64,000 bases of DNA from Alkalicoccus daliensis (GCF_900103955.1 NZ_FNIL01000001.1:248001-312000), one strand, 5' to 3'; shown: positions 20,167 through 30,031, counted from the first letter of the stretch. The notes: generated from the sequence alone by a model not told the origin. A program made the numbers and translations.

Positions 20167-22580
20167 TTGTGAATGTAATCGTTGATGTAGCTTCCCAGGC
20201 AGTGGACCGGATTTTTGATTATTCTGTACCGGAGGAAATGCAGGAAACCATGTCGGCAGGCTGCCGCGTTCACGTTCCTTTTGCCAACAGGCCTGTCCAG
20301 GGATTTGTTATAGGAATAAAAGAGAGTTCGGAAGTGCCGGCTGCCAAGTTAAAGCCAGTGCAGGAACAGATCGATTTAACACCGCCTTTAACTCCTGAGC
20401 TTTTACAACTTGCTGAGTCCATCAAAGAAGAAACTCTTTCTTTACATGTTTCTGTATTAAAAGCGATGCTTCCGCAGGCAATGAGAGCCAAGTACAAAAA
20501 AAGCGTATTTCCTGGAGCAGCGGTTGCGAAGCTGGATCAAAATTTACAAAAGCATTTTGCAGAATCAAAATTTATTGAAAACTGGGATGAGTGGATTAAA
20601 GAAGCATCTGAAGAAGATAAAATAAGCGCAGCAAAAGCGATAAGAAAAGGACTGCTGATAGTTGAGCCAAAGGTGACAACAAAAGACGCTGCAAAAAAAC
20701 AGCTCGTTTATGCTTCCATCCTTTCAGATGCTGATGCTGAAAACCATATTGGAGAACTAAATAGAAAAGCACCTAAGCAGGCTGCTGTACTGAATTTTTT
20801 ACAGTCTTCCAAAGAAGAGCACACGGCTAAACAATTAGAACCTTATGGCTCTAAAGCTGCGTTGGAAGCGTTGGTGAAAAAAGGATTAATTTCAAAAAAT
20901 GAAGCTGTCTTAAACAGAGACCCGTATGAAGGCCGTCATTTCGAGACCTCGGAATCATTAACTCTGCTGCCGGCACAGAAAGAAGTGCTTTCTGACATTA
21001 CGCGGGTTATAGATAAAAAGATTCACCGGACTTTTTTAATTCGAGGGGTTACTGGCAGCGGTAAGACAGAAATTTATCTGCAGGCTATTGATAAGGTACT
21101 CAGGAATGGGAAAGAAGCAATCGTGCTAGTACCGGAAATTTCACTGACTCCACAGATGGTAGAACGGTTTAAAGCCAGATTTGGTGCGAGAGTAGCTGTT
21201 CTGCACAGTGCGCTCTCAAAAGGCGAAAAATATGATGAGTGGAAAAAAATCCGTGATAAAAAAGTGGATGTGGTGGTAGGTGCCAGGTCTGCTGTGTTTG
21301 CGCCATTTGAAAATTTAGGAATTATTATAATAGATGAGGAACATGAAGCGAGTTACAAGCAGGAGGAATCTCCGCGCTATCATGCAAGATCTGTAGCTAT
21401 CAGCAGAGCAGAACATTATAACTGCCCAGTCCTGCTGGGAAGCGCGACCCCTTCTCTTGACAGCTATGCAAGAGCCCAGCGTGGCGTGTATGACCTGCTT
21501 ACGCTTGAAAATCGAGTGAATGATAATGCTATGCCCGCAGTAACTTTAGTAGATATGCGGGAGGAATTAAAAAGCGGGAATCGTTCTATGTTTTCAGATG
21601 ACTTAATTGAAAGAATTAAAGACCGGAAGCAGAAAGGAGAACAGATAGTTCTTCTTTTAAACAGAAGGGGATATTCTACATTCATTATGTGCAGGGAGTG
21701 CGGTTACGTACCCCAGTGTCCTCACTGTGATATTTCATTAACGTATCATCGGACAAATCAGTCTCTGCAGTGCCATTACTGCGGACACAGAGAAACAGTT
21801 CCTACTAGATGTCCGGAATGTGACAGTGACCAGATTCGTTTTTTTGGCACTGGCACGCAAAAAGTAGAAGAAGAACTTCATAAAACTTTTGAAGATTTAA
21901 GTATTATCAGAATGGACGTTGATACTACCAGAAGAAAAGGCTCTCATGAGAAACTATTAACTGCTTTTGGTAAAGGAGAAGCTGATGTTCTGCTTGGGAC
22001 TCAGATGATAGCAAAAGGTCTGGACTTTCCAAATATCACGTTGGTAGGTGTACTGGCAGCTGATTCTATGCTTCACCTGCCGGATTTCAGGGCTGCTGAA
22101 AGAACTTTTCAGCTGCTGACACAGGTAGCAGGCAGAGCTGGGAGACACGATAAAACTGGAGAAGTATTAATTCAGACCTATTCTCCTGAGCACTATAGTA
22201 TTACAGAAGTAAAAGAGCATAATTTTTTGTCATTTTATGAAAAAGAAATGTACATGAGAAAAATGGGAGGTTACCCGCCTTTTTATTTTTTAACCATGAT
22301 TCACGTCAGTCATACTGACCTGCAGCAGGTAGTGCAGGTTACGGAAAAAATGAGCGCATATTTAAAAAGTTCACTATCAGAATCAACGAAAATATTTGGT
22401 CCTGTGGCTTCACCTATCCCGCGGATCAAAGATAGATATAGGTATCAATGCATGATAAAATACAAAATTGAACCGAAATTGATGGAGGCTCTGCAGGAAT
22501 TAATGCACTCTTATCAATCTGACATTGCAAGAACAGATTTACAGATTATTATAGATACAAATCCATTTATGATGATGTAA
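20163..22580 (+). CDS. priA: Primosomal protein N' (replication restart helicase)
   Basis: 3'-5' DNA helicase that recognises stalled forks and loads the replisome. The product has 805 residues, matching Bacillus PriA. It has an N-terminal 3'-DNA-binding domain, Walker A GVTGSGKTE near residues 295-303, the DEEHE box near 390, the zinc-binding cysteines (CRECGYVPQCPHC, then CHYCGH and CPECDS) near 510-560, and motifs V and VI (GTQMIAKGLDFPNITLVG, QVAGRAGR). It overlaps coaBC in ATGA. In B. subtilis def follows priA; here fmt follows directly, with 22 bases between. Confidence 0.97.
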   Translation: MIVNVIVDVASQAVDRIFDYSVPEEMQETMSAGCRVHVPFANRPVQGFVIGIKESSEVPAAKLKPVQEQIDLTPPLTPELLQLAESIKEETLSLHVSVLKAMLPQAMRAKYKKSVFPGAAVAKLDQNLQKHFAESKFIENWDEWIKEASEEDKISAAKAIRKGLLIVEPKVTTKDAAKKQLVYASILSDADAENHIGELNRKAPKQAAVLNFLQSSKEEHTAKQLEPYGSKAALEALVKKGLISKNEAVLNRDPYEGRHFETSESLTLLPAQKEVLSDITRVIDKKIHRTFLIRGVTGSGKTEIYLQAIDKVLRNGKEAIVLVPEISLTPQMVERFKARFGARVAVLHSALSKGEKYDEWKKIRDKKVDVVVGARSAVFAPFENLGIIIIDEEHEASYKQEESPRYHARSVAISRAEHYNCPVLLGSATPSLDSYARAQRGVYDLLTLENRVNDNAMPAVTLVDMREELKSGNRSMFSDDLIERIKDRKQKGEQIVLLLNRRGYSTFIMCRECGYVPQCPHCDISLTYHRTNQSLQCHYCGHRETVPTRCPECDSDQIRFFGTGTQKVEEELHKTFEDLSIIRMDVDTTRRKGSHEKLLTAFGKGEADVLLGTQMIAKGLDFPNITLVGVLAADSMLHLPDFRAAERTFQLLTQVAGRAGRHDKTGEVLIQTYSPEHYSITEVKEHNFLSFYEKEMYMRKMGGYPPFYFLTMIHVSHTDLQQVVQVTEKMSAYLKSSLSESTKIFGPVASPIPRIKDRYRYQCMIKYKIEPKLMEALQELMHSYQSDIARTDLQIIIDTNPFMMM

Positions 22581-22602
22581 CATATTGGAAAGGGTGAATG
22601 GA

Positions 22603-23547
22603 ATGAAAATTGTATTTATGGGGACGCCCGACTTTGCAGTTCCTGTATTAGAAAAAATTATAAATAAGGGGTATGAAGTTTCTTTGGTAGTGACACAGCC
22701 GGACCGGCCGAAAGGAAGAAAACGAGAACTGACCCCTCCTCCAGTGAAAGTAGCTGCAGAAGAAAACAATATCCCGGTGTTTCAGCCGGAAAAAATTAAA
22801 GAAGATTATGAGGCAGTGCTTTCTGTCTCTCCTGATTTAATCATAACTGCTGCTTTCGGACAGATTCTTCCAAAAGTAGTGCTTGATATTCCTAAATTAG
22901 GTGCGGTAAATGTCCACGCAAGTCTTCTTCCGAAATACAGGGGAGGAGCACCCATTCACCAGGCAATTATTGATGGTGAAAAAGAAACCGGTGTAACTAT
23001 TATGTATATGGTGGAAAAACTGGATGCTGGAGATATGCTGCTAAAAAGAGCAGTTCCTATTTCTCCTGAAGATAATACAGGTACGATGCATGATAAATTA
23101 AGCGCTCTTGGCGCAGAGATGATAGAAGAAATTCTCCCTGCAATTGAATCAGGCGAGATACACCCGCAAGCTCAAGATGAAGAGAAAGTTACTTTTGCAC
23201 GGAATATTACAAAGGAAATGGAAAAAATAAACTGGACAAATACGGCATCACAGGTAAATGATCAGGTGCGGGGGCTCGTTCCATGGCCGGTCGCTTATAC
23301 GGTGTTTGATGATAAAAGAGTGAAAGTCTGGAAAACGCACGCAGTAAATGAACATACGAACCAGGAACCAGGAACAATCATTAAAGCAGAAGGCAGGGAT
23401 TTTTGGATTGCCTGCGGAAGCGGAACAATTTTAGCGCTGCAGCAGGTACAGCCTTCCGGTAAAAAGCCGATGGATATTCCCACATTTCTAAATGGACAGG
23501 GTAAGAATTTAAAACCGGGAATACGTGCAGAGGTGACCGATGAATAA
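22603..23547 (+). CDS. fmt: Methionyl-tRNA formyltransferase
   Basis: Formylates initiator Met-tRNA with 10-formyl-tetrahydrofolate. The product has 314 residues. The ATG at 22603 gives MKIVFMGTPDFAVPVLE, the family N-terminus, after AAAGGGTGA; an ATG six codons upstream (22585) is less well placed. Catalytic-site motifs are visible in ITAAFGQILPK, VNVHASLLPKYRGGAPIHQAI and the downstream D in MVEKLDAGDML. The C-terminal OB-like tRNA domain follows. The usual partner deformylase gene def is missing upstream. The 3' end overlaps rsmB by eight bases. Confidence 0.97.
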   Translation: MKIVFMGTPDFAVPVLEKIINKGYEVSLVVTQPDRPKGRKRELTPPPVKVAAEENNIPVFQPEKIKEDYEAVLSVSPDLIITAAFGQILPKVVLDIPKLGAVNVHASLLPKYRGGAPIHQAIIDGEKETGVTIMYMVEKLDAGDMLLKRAVPISPEDNTGTMHDKLSALGAEMIEEILPAIESGEIHPQAQDEEKVTFARNITKEMEKINWTNTASQVNDQVRGLVPWPVAYTVFDDKRVKVWKTHAVNEHTNQEPGTIIKAEGRDFWIACGSGTILALQQVQPSGKKPMDIPTFLNGQGKNLKPGIRAEVTDE

Positions 23548-24886
23548 AAATTCAAATGTCCGTGAAGCAGCCCTTGATGCACTGCTGAAAATCGAAAAAA
23601 ACCAGGCTTACAGTAATCTGCTCCTGAATGATATTATCAATAAAAAAAGTTTGTCTGCTATAGATGTGCCTTTATTTACTCAAATAGTCTATGGAACAAT
23701 TCAGCAGAAAAAGAAACTTGATTTTATCCTGGAAAGTTACAGTAAGAAACCATTGGAAAAACTAGAGAGCTGGGTTGTTACACTTCTGCGTTTAAGCTTA
23801 TTCCAGCTCATGTTTCTGGATAGAGTACCTGACCACGCAGTACTGAATGAAGCAGTAAACATTGCTAAAAAAAGAGGACATAAAGGTATTGCTGGTTTAG
23901 TAAATGGAATGTTAAGAACTTACTTAAGAGAGGGAAGCCCCTCATTCGAAGCAATCAAGGATCCTGTCAAACGTCTCGCAGTAGAAACTTCTCATCCGGA
24001 ATGGATGATCGCCAGATGGACAAAGCATTACGGCAGAGAACAGGCTGCGGCAATTGCAGAAGCTAATAATGAGGCACCGGTTACTTCCGTCCGGATTAAT
24101 GAAATTTCCGCGAAAAAATCCAGTGTGATTAAAGAGCTTGAAGCAGAAGGATTATCAGTGGAAGAAAGCCCACTGTTGTCCAATGCTTTAAGAGTGAGAA
24201 ATGGTTCAGCAGCAGCTACGGCAGCATTCAGAGAAGGCAGGATCTCCATTCAGGACGAGGGTTCAATGCTCGTCGGAATGGCTGTATCCCCTCAAAAAGG
24301 AGAAACTATATTAGATTCATGCGCTGCACCGGGAGGAAAAACTACTCATATTGCGGAATTGTTAAATAACACGGGTACGGTCTACAGCATGGACCTGCAT
24401 GATCATAAAGTAAAACTGATTAGTGAACAGGTGCAGCGGCTTCACCTCAACAATGTAATCACACAGACAGGGGATGCCCGAAAAGTGGAAGATCTGCCGT
24501 TGTTTGACCGAATATTAATAGATGCCCCCTGTTCCGGATTAGGTGTAATTCAAAGAAAACCAGATATGAAATGGTCTAAAAAAGAAGAGGATATTACTAG
24601 ACTGGTGCAGATTCAGGCAGATATTATGGATCACATCTGGAAATTTCTAAAGCCGGGCGGAGAATTGATTTACAGCACATGTACAATAGACTATGAAGAA
24701 AATGATTCGCAGATTAACAGATTTTTGGAAGCACATAAAGATGCAGCACCTAATCTGAAACTTATGGAAAAGTTTCCTGCAAATTTAGTAGAACATTTTG
24801 ATTCAAAAAACACTCTTCAATTACTGCCAGGTAAATATGGGACGGATGGATTTTTTATAGCTTCTCTATTAAAAACATCTGAATAG
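23540..24886 (+). CDS. rsmB: 16S rRNA (cytosine-967-C5)-methyltransferase
   Basis: SAM-dependent RNA m5C methyltransferase, 448 residues. The N-terminal NusB-like domain spans about 1-140. The catalytic domain has the SAM motif DSCAAPGGKTTHIAELL (near 253-269), the motif IV cysteine in DAPCSGLGVIQRKPDMKW and the catalytic cysteine in YSTCTIDYEEND. The start ATG 23540 lies inside fmt behind a GAGGTGA site. In B. subtilis rlmN comes next; here prpC follows after 21 bases. Confidence 0.95.
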   Translation: MNKNSNVREAALDALLKIEKNQAYSNLLLNDIINKKSLSAIDVPLFTQIVYGTIQQKKKLDFILESYSKKPLEKLESWVVTLLRLSLFQLMFLDRVPDHAVLNEAVNIAKKRGHKGIAGLVNGMLRTYLREGSPSFEAIKDPVKRLAVETSHPEWMIARWTKHYGREQAAAIAEANNEAPVTSVRINEISAKKSSVIKELEAEGLSVEESPLLSNALRVRNGSAAATAAFREGRISIQDEGSMLVGMAVSPQKGETILDSCAAPGGKTTHIAELLNNTGTVYSMDLHDHKVKLISEQVQRLHLNNVITQTGDARKVEDLPLFDRILIDAPCSGLGVIQRKPDMKWSKKEEDITRLVQIQADIMDHIWKFLKPGGELIYSTCTIDYEENDSQINRFLEAHKDAAPNLKLMEKFPANLVEHFDSKNTLQLLPGKYGTDGFFIASLLKTSE

Positions 24887-24907
24887 CGCATAGCGGGGGG
24901 ATAATCG

Positions 24908-25660
24908 GTGGAAAGAAGTTACGGGACAGATCAAGGACAAGTCAGGAAACATAACGAAGACAGTGTAACTGTGTCGAAGCGGAATTCAGGCGAATTTATG
25001 GCTGTTGTCGCTGACGGTATGGGAGGCCACCAGGCTGGGGATGTAGCCAGCCGGCTCGCATGCGAAACTTTAATTACTTATTTTCAGGAATTTGAAGAAA
25101 TATTCGAAGTAGGCAATACGACAAAATGGCTGAAAACCACAGTGGAAAAAACAAACGAGATTTTGTTTGAATATCAACAGACACATCCAGAGTGCAGAGG
25201 CATGGGGACTACTTTAACTGCAGCAGTCTGTACAAATGAATTTTTTGCCTATGTAAATGTTGGAGATTCACGCTTATATTATCAGCAGGGAAAAAGTATG
25301 CGGCAGGTAACTTCAGATCACTCTCTTGTGGGAGAATTAGTAAGGCAGGGTGAATTAACAGAAGAAGAAGCAGAAGTACATCCACGAAAAAATGTCTTGC
25401 TCAGGGCTTTGGGTACCGATGAACTTATTGAGAGTGATACAGGATTAATCTGCTGGGATGAGGACGACGCTGTATTTTTATGTTCAGATGGGCTTTCTAA
25501 TAAATTAAGTGATAATGAAATAAGAGAAATGTTTCTTTCTGAAAAAAACATAGATGCCTTGCCTGGTAAATTTATTGAGATCGCAAACAAACGCGGGGGA
25601 GAAGATAATATAACTGTAGCGATTGTTCGCAACAGCCCCAGGGACGTGAATCATACATGA
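24908..25660 (+). CDS. prpC: PP2C-type Ser/Thr phosphatase PrpC
   Basis: Manganese- or magnesium-dependent protein phosphatase that reverses phosphorylation by the neighbouring kinase PrkC. The product has 250 residues and starts at GTG 24908 behind a run of G (GCGGGGGG). PP2C metal-binding motifs are present: RKHNEDS near residue 14, VADGMGGHQAGDVAS near 35, GDSRLY near 119, CSDGLSNKL near 193 and EDNITVAIV near 236. The stop overlaps the prkC start in ATGA, so phosphatase and kinase are translationally coupled. Confidence 0.95.
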   Translation: MERSYGTDQGQVRKHNEDSVTVSKRNSGEFMAVVADGMGGHQAGDVASRLACETLITYFQEFEEIFEVGNTTKWLKTTVEKTNEILFEYQQTHPECRGMGTTLTAAVCTNEFFAYVNVGDSRLYYQQGKSMRQVTSDHSLVGELVRQGELTEEEAEVHPRKNVLLRALGTDELIESDTGLICWDEDDAVFLCSDGLSNKLSDNEIREMFLSEKNIDALPGKFIEIANKRGGEDNITVAIVRNSPRDVNHT

Positions 25661-27741
25661 TAGGGAAAAGAATAAACGAAAGATATAAGCTGATTCGTCC
25701 AGTTGGCGGCGGGGGTATGGCTGATGTTTATTTAGCAAAAGATTTAATATTGGACCGCTACGTTGCAGTAAAAATGCTTAAGAGCCAGTTTTCCCAGGAT
25801 GACGAATTCATTAGAAGATTTCACCGGGAAGCGGAAGCTGCCTCAAGTCTTTCTCACGAACACATTGTTTCGATTTATGATGTAGGAGAAGAAGAAGACC
25901 TTTACTTTATTGTGATGGAGTATATTGAGGGGCAGACTTTAAAGGAGTATATTCAGGAGAATGGTCCCCTGTCAGTAAATGAAACGATACGTATTTTAAA
26001 ACAGATAGCTTCTGCAGTCAGTCATGCACATACAAATCGAATTGTGCATCGGGATGTAAAACCGCAGAACATATTAATGAGTGTAGATGGTGTTGCCAAA
26101 GTCGCTGATTTTGGTATTGCAAGAGCAATCAGTGAAGCTACGATCACACACACAAATTCTATACTTGGCTCAGTACATTATTTGTCACCTGAGCAGGCTC
26201 GGGGAGGACAGGTAACCTATAAGTCGGATCTTTATTCAGTCGGCGTAATCGTATATGAAATGCTGACTGGAAGTGTTCCCTTTAAAGGAGATACTGCAGT
26301 CTCTGTAGCTTTAAAGCATTTGCAGGAACCACTGCCTTCAGTGAAAGATGTGAATCCTGACATACCGCAGAGTGTAGAAAATATGATAACTAAGCTTACA
26401 GCGAAAAATCCAATTCATAGATTTGAGTCTGCTGAAGACCTGTTACTTGATTTACAGACAGTTCTTGAGACATACAGGTTAAATGAAGCACCCCTTTCAT
26501 TTGACGAAGATGCAGATAAAACTAAAGCAATACCTGTAATTCCTAAATCATTAAATCAGCCGGAAGAAGATACGATTGTTCATAATCAGCCGGCAGTTCC
26601 ACCAGAGGAGAAAAAGCAGAAGAAAAAATGGAAAAAATGGGCGGCAGCCGGAATGATCCTTGCAGCTGGACTTATTTTATTTGTAATTTTTGTTCTGCCA
26701 CAAATACTGCGGGTGGATGAAGTGGTGATTCCGGAAGTAGAAGGCCTGCCTTCAGAGGAAGCAGTAAGTGAACTGGAAGAGTTAAACCTTGAAGTGAATC
26801 TTCAATTCAGGGAAGAAGAAAATATTCCGCCGGATCACGTAATTACAGTGCGGCCAGGAGAAGGAACTTCTGTTAAAATAGGATCTTCAGTTACGTTAAT
26901 AGTAAACGAAGAAAATCAGGAAATTGCTATGGAAGATGTATTAGGAATGAACCGGGATGATGCAGAAGAAATCCTCAATGACTTTTCTTCAGTGTCTGTA
27001 GTAATGGAAGAAACGACAGAAGAAGAAGAAGGGATTGTATTAGATCAGGATCCTTCCCCGGGTGATGAAATTATCCCTGAGGAAACCGATGTTGTTTTGA
27101 CTGTAAGTGAAAGAGCAGTATTTACGCTTGGAAACCTATATGGGATGTCGAGACAGGAAGTTTTGAATACGGTGGGAAATGAACCTTATGTAATGCTTTC
27201 ATTTGATGAAGTCTATGACGATTCCATGCAGGAGGGAAGAGTAATTGAACAAGAGCCTTCCAGAGGAACTGAACTCACTGAACGGACTTCAGTAACAGTT
27301 ACATTTTCACGGGGACCTGAGCCGGTGGAAGAGCCTGTAGAAAACGAAAGTGATTCTGCAGAGAATAATAATGCCGAGGGCGAAGAAAATAACAATGCAG
27401 ACAGCAACGAAAATAATAATAATGCAGAAAATGAGGAAAACAGCGTTAATGAAGAAAGTTCAGAAGAGCCAATTTCTGCGGAAGTGCCATTTCTGGTAGA
27501 AGTACCGGAAGCGGAAGAAGAAGAGGGAGGTCCATATCAGATACGAATTTCGGTAATTGATAGTGACAATGCCACACCTTCAGAAATTTATGAAGAAGAA
27601 ATAACTGAAACTACTGAATATCAGGTGCCATTTACGTTAGGACCTGACGAAACTGGATATTTAATACTGCAGGTAAATGGAGAAGAATTTGAAGATTCAC
27701 CTTATGAATATTCGTATGAAGAACTGCAGGAATACAATTAA
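25657..27741 (+). CDS. prkC: PASTA-domain Ser/Thr protein kinase PrkC
   Basis: Membrane kinase that senses cell-wall muropeptides through extracellular PASTA repeats. The product has 694 residues, some 45 more than B. subtilis PrkC. The kinase domain (about 1-270) has the glycine loop VGGGGMADVYLAKD, VAVKMLK, the catalytic HRDVKPQN, DFG and the Thr-rich activation loop (SEATITHTNSILGS). One transmembrane helix lies at about 328-351 after a Lys-rich stretch. Three PASTA units follow (VEGLPSEEAVSELEELNLEV, VLGMNRDDAEEILNDF, LYGMSRQEVLNTVGNE), then an Asn/Glu-rich linker (about 568-600) and a C-terminal immunoglobulin-like domain. The linker is the unusual part. Confidence 0.95.
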   Translation: MIGKRINERYKLIRPVGGGGMADVYLAKDLILDRYVAVKMLKSQFSQDDEFIRRFHREAEAASSLSHEHIVSIYDVGEEEDLYFIVMEYIEGQTLKEYIQENGPLSVNETIRILKQIASAVSHAHTNRIVHRDVKPQNILMSVDGVAKVADFGIARAISEATITHTNSILGSVHYLSPEQARGGQVTYKSDLYSVGVIVYEMLTGSVPFKGDTAVSVALKHLQEPLPSVKDVNPDIPQSVENMITKLTAKNPIHRFESAEDLLLDLQTVLETYRLNEAPLSFDEDADKTKAIPVIPKSLNQPEEDTIVHNQPAVPPEEKKQKKKWKKWAAAGMILAAGLILFVIFVLPQILRVDEVVIPEVEGLPSEEAVSELEELNLEVNLQFREEENIPPDHVITVRPGEGTSVKIGSSVTLIVNEENQEIAMEDVLGMNRDDAEEILNDFSSVSVVMEETTEEEEGIVLDQDPSPGDEIIPEETDVVLTVSERAVFTLGNLYGMSRQEVLNTVGNEPYVMLSFDEVYDDSMQEGRVIEQEPSRGTELTERTSVTVTFSRGPEPVEEPVENESDSAENNNAEGEENNNADSNENNNNAENEENSVNEESSEEPISAEVPFLVEVPEAEEEEGGPYQIRISVIDSDNATPSEIYEEEITETTEYQVPFTLGPDETGYLILQVNGEEFEDSPYEYSYEELQEYN

Positions 27742-27756
27742 GCTCAGGAGGGGTGT

Positions 27757-28635
27757 ATGGCTAAAGGAAGAATTGTAAAGGCGCTGAGTGGATTTTATTA
27801 TGTGGAAAATGAAGATGGTATTTTTCAATGCAGAGGCAGAGGTAATTTCAGAAACAGAAAAATCACTCCACTTGTCGGAGACTGGGTTACATTCGAAGCA
27901 GAAAATCGTACTGATGGTTATGTGCTTGCAATTGATGAACGGAAGAACGAACTGGTGCGGCCTCCCATTGCAAATATCGATCAGGCGATATTAGTTTTTT
28001 CTGTAAAAGAACCTGATTTCAGTACACATTTACTGGATAAATTTCTCGTGCATATTGAAGCAAATGAGATTGAGACAATTATTTGTCTTACAAAAAAGGA
28101 TTTAGGTACCCAAGAGGATGTAACTGAAAAAGTGAAGGTCTATGAAATGGCAGGTTATCAGGTACTTTATACATCTATGGAAGATGAAGAATCCGTACAG
28201 ACGCTGACCCCAGTACTCAGTGGGAAAGTTTCTGTTTTCGCAGGGCAGTCAGGAGTAGGGAAATCAACTTTATTAAATGTTTTAAAGCCGGAACTGAAAC
28301 TTGAAACAAATGCAATTTCTAAGAGTCTGGGAAGAGGAAAACATACTACCAGGCATGTAGAATTAATTAAGCTGACGCAGGAAAACGGTTATGTTGCAGA
28401 CACCCCCGGCTTCAGTTCGCTCGATTTTCGGGAGATTGAGGCTGATACGCTTTCCCATCAGTACCCGGAGATGGCGGAAAGAATAAACGACTGCAAGTTT
28501 AGAGGGTGTACGCATATAAATGAACCCGGCTGTGCTGTAAAAAGAGCGGTGGAAGAAGGAGATATTGCTCAATTCAGATACGACAGCTACAAACAATTCC
28601 TGGAAGAGATTCAATCGATAAAAAGGAGATATTAA
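27757..28635 (+). CDS. rsgA: Ribosome small-subunit GTPase RsgA
   Basis: Circularly permuted GTPase that checks late 30S subunit maturation. The product has 292 residues. The order is an OB fold (1 to about 65), G4 motif LTKKDL before G1 GQSGVGKSTLLN (near 165-176), then G3 DTPGFSSLDF, and a C-terminal zinc-binding domain with Cys-x-x-x-x-Cys-x-His and a later Cys (CKFRGCTHINEPGC). The ATG at 27757 follows GGAGGGG. It stands 15 bases after prkC and four before rpe, the same order as in B. subtilis. Confidence 0.96.
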   Translation: MAKGRIVKALSGFYYVENEDGIFQCRGRGNFRNRKITPLVGDWVTFEAENRTDGYVLAIDERKNELVRPPIANIDQAILVFSVKEPDFSTHLLDKFLVHIEANEIETIICLTKKDLGTQEDVTEKVKVYEMAGYQVLYTSMEDEESVQTLTPVLSGKVSVFAGQSGVGKSTLLNVLKPELKLETNAISKSLGRGKHTTRHVELIKLTQENGYVADTPGFSSLDFREIEADTLSHQYPEMAERINDCKFRGCTHINEPGCAVKRAVEEGDIAQFRYDSYKQFLEEIQSIKRRY

Positions 28636-28638
28636 CTG

Positions 28639-29283
28639 ATGACTGTAAAAATTGCACCTTCTATTTTATCTGCAGATTTTGCCAGACTTGCAGAAGAAAT
28701 AAAAGAAGTGGACAAAGGTGGAGCTGATTATATTCATATCGACGTAATGGATGGTCACTTCGTTCCTAATATAACTATCGGACCTTTAATTGTAAAAGCA
28801 GTACGACCACACACCAATCTGCCGCTTGATGTACATTTGATGATTGAAAATCCGGATATGTATATTCAGGAATTTGCAGACGCCGGCGCTGATATTATCA
28901 GCGTACATGCAGAAGCATCCAGGCACCTGCACCGCACAATTCAGCTGATAAAAGCGAGTGGTGTAAAAGCGGGCGTTGTGATAAATCCTTCTACCCCCGT
29001 TTGTATGATAGAGCCTGTCATAGCTGATGTAGATCTAGTTTTACTAATGACAGTGAATCCAGGCTTCGGAGGCCAGGCATTTATTGAATCGGTGCTGCCG
29101 AAAATTGAACAGGTAAGAGAGCTTGGAGGACCGGAATTAGATGTAGAAGTTGATGGGGGAGTTAACAGAGAAACAGCGCTGCTTTGTAAAAAAGCAGGTG
29201 CAAATGTGCTCGTTGCTGGTTCTGCTGTTTTTAATAAAAAAGACAGAGAAGCTGCAATTGCAGAAATCCGCGGCACCGTGTAA
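28639..29283 (+). CDS. rpe: Ribulose-phosphate 3-epimerase
   Basis: Interconverts ribulose 5-phosphate and xylulose 5-phosphate in the pentose phosphate pathway. The TIM barrel has 214 residues. Metal and catalytic residues appear in [34 protein letters not shown] and VEVDGGVN, with the phosphate site [12 protein letters not shown]. The start ATG 28639 follows AAGGAG at the end of rsgA. A TPP riboswitch begins 19 bases after its stop, separating it from thiT. Confidence 0.97.
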   Translation: MTVKIAPSILSADFARLAEEIKEVDKGGADYIHIDVMDGHFVPNITIGPLIVKAVRPHTNLPLDVHLMIENPDMYIQEFADAGADIISVHAEASRHLHRTIQLIKASGVKAGVVINPSTPVCMIEPVIADVDLVLLMTVNPGFGGQAFIESVLPKIEQVRELGGPELDVEVDGGVNRETALLCKKAGANVLVAGSAVFNKKDREAAIAEIRGTV

Positions 29284-29302
29284 GTAAGTTAATAAAACTA
29301 AG

Positions 29303-29392
29303 CCACAAGGGGAGTCCTTAGAAGGGCTGAGAGGGAGCTGTAAGCTTCGACCCTGACGCACCTGCAAGTTCATGCTTGCAAAGGGATAGTGG
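29303..29392 (+). promoter_or_regulatory. TPP (THI-element) riboswitch
   Basis: The conserved THI-box elements occur in order: GGGG at 29310, GGGCTGAGAGGG (29323-29334), CGACCCTGA (29348-29356), ACCTG (29360-29364) and AAAGGGATAGTGG (29380-29392). The outer stem pairs CCAC (29303-29306) with GTGG (29389-29392). A terminator follows at 29412, so thiamine pyrophosphate would stop transcription before thiT. Confidence 0.9.
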
Positions 29393-29411
29393 AGTAGATG
29401 ACGGTTGTATG

Positions 29412-29441
29412 AACAGCTGCCTGCTCGGCAGCTGTTTTTTT
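29412..29441 (+). terminator. Riboswitch-controlled terminator
   Basis: AACAGCTGCC (29412-29421) and GGCAGCTGTT (29427-29436) form a 10-base stem with a five-base loop and a T run to 29441. It lies between the TPP aptamer and the thiT start. Confidence 0.88.
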
Positions 29442-29482
29442 GCTGTATTTATTTTATTAATCTTAAATGAGGAGTGATTTGT

Positions 29483-30031
29483 ATGGATAGAAAAAAACTC
29501 ATTGTATTACTGGAGGTTGCTTTGATGGTAGCCCTGGCTGTCATATTAGATCTGATAACGCTTTTCCGCATGCCTTTTGGCGGTTCCGTAACCCTGTCTA
29601 TGCTGCCAATAATCGTGATTGCCTACCGAAGAGGGGTAAAAGCCGGAGTCACCACGGGATTTTTGTTCGGTCTCGCAAATCTGATGTTCGGTCCTTATGT
29701 GGTGCACTGGGTGCAGGCAGTGCTGGAATATCCAGTAGCATTTGCAGCAGTAGGCCTTGCGGGAATTTTCGCTTTTCAGGAAAAACTTTCAGTTAAAAAG
29801 AAGTACTTGTACTTAAGTGCTGGTATCGCACTTGCGGTATTTCTACGTTTTACAGCTCATTTTACCGCAGGAATAATATGGTTTGGGGAGTTTGCACCGG
29901 AAGGTACTCCAGTGGCAGTATATTCTTTTCTGTATAATCTAAGCTATCTGGGCCCAACCTTTGTATTATTATTAATTGTCATGATTTTATTTGCACGTGC
30001 AGGTAAAAGAGTCCTTCATCCGGAAGCATAA
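29483..30031 (+). CDS. thiT: Thiamine transporter ThiT (ECF substrate-binding subunit)
   Basis: Membrane S-component that binds thiamine and works with the shared ECF energising module. The product has 182 residues. The ATG at 29483 is eight bases after GGAG; an in-frame GTG three codons upstream falls on the ribosome binding site. Six hydrophobic helices are visible. Family signatures include LEVALMVALAVILDLI, FRMPFGGSVTLSMLPI, the thiamine-site GPYVVHWVQAVLEYPVAF and the conserved HFTAGIIWFGEFAPEG. Expression is controlled by the TPP riboswitch. In B. subtilis this gene (yuaJ) lies elsewhere. Confidence 0.93.
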   Translation: MDRKKLIVLLEVALMVALAVILDLITLFRMPFGGSVTLSMLPIIVIAYRRGVKAGVTTGFLFGLANLMFGPYVVHWVQAVLEYPVAFAAVGLAGIFAFQEKLSVKKKYLYLSAGIALAVFLRFTAHFTAGIIWFGEFAPEGTPVAVYSFLYNLSYLGPTFVLLLIVMILFARAGKRVLHPEA

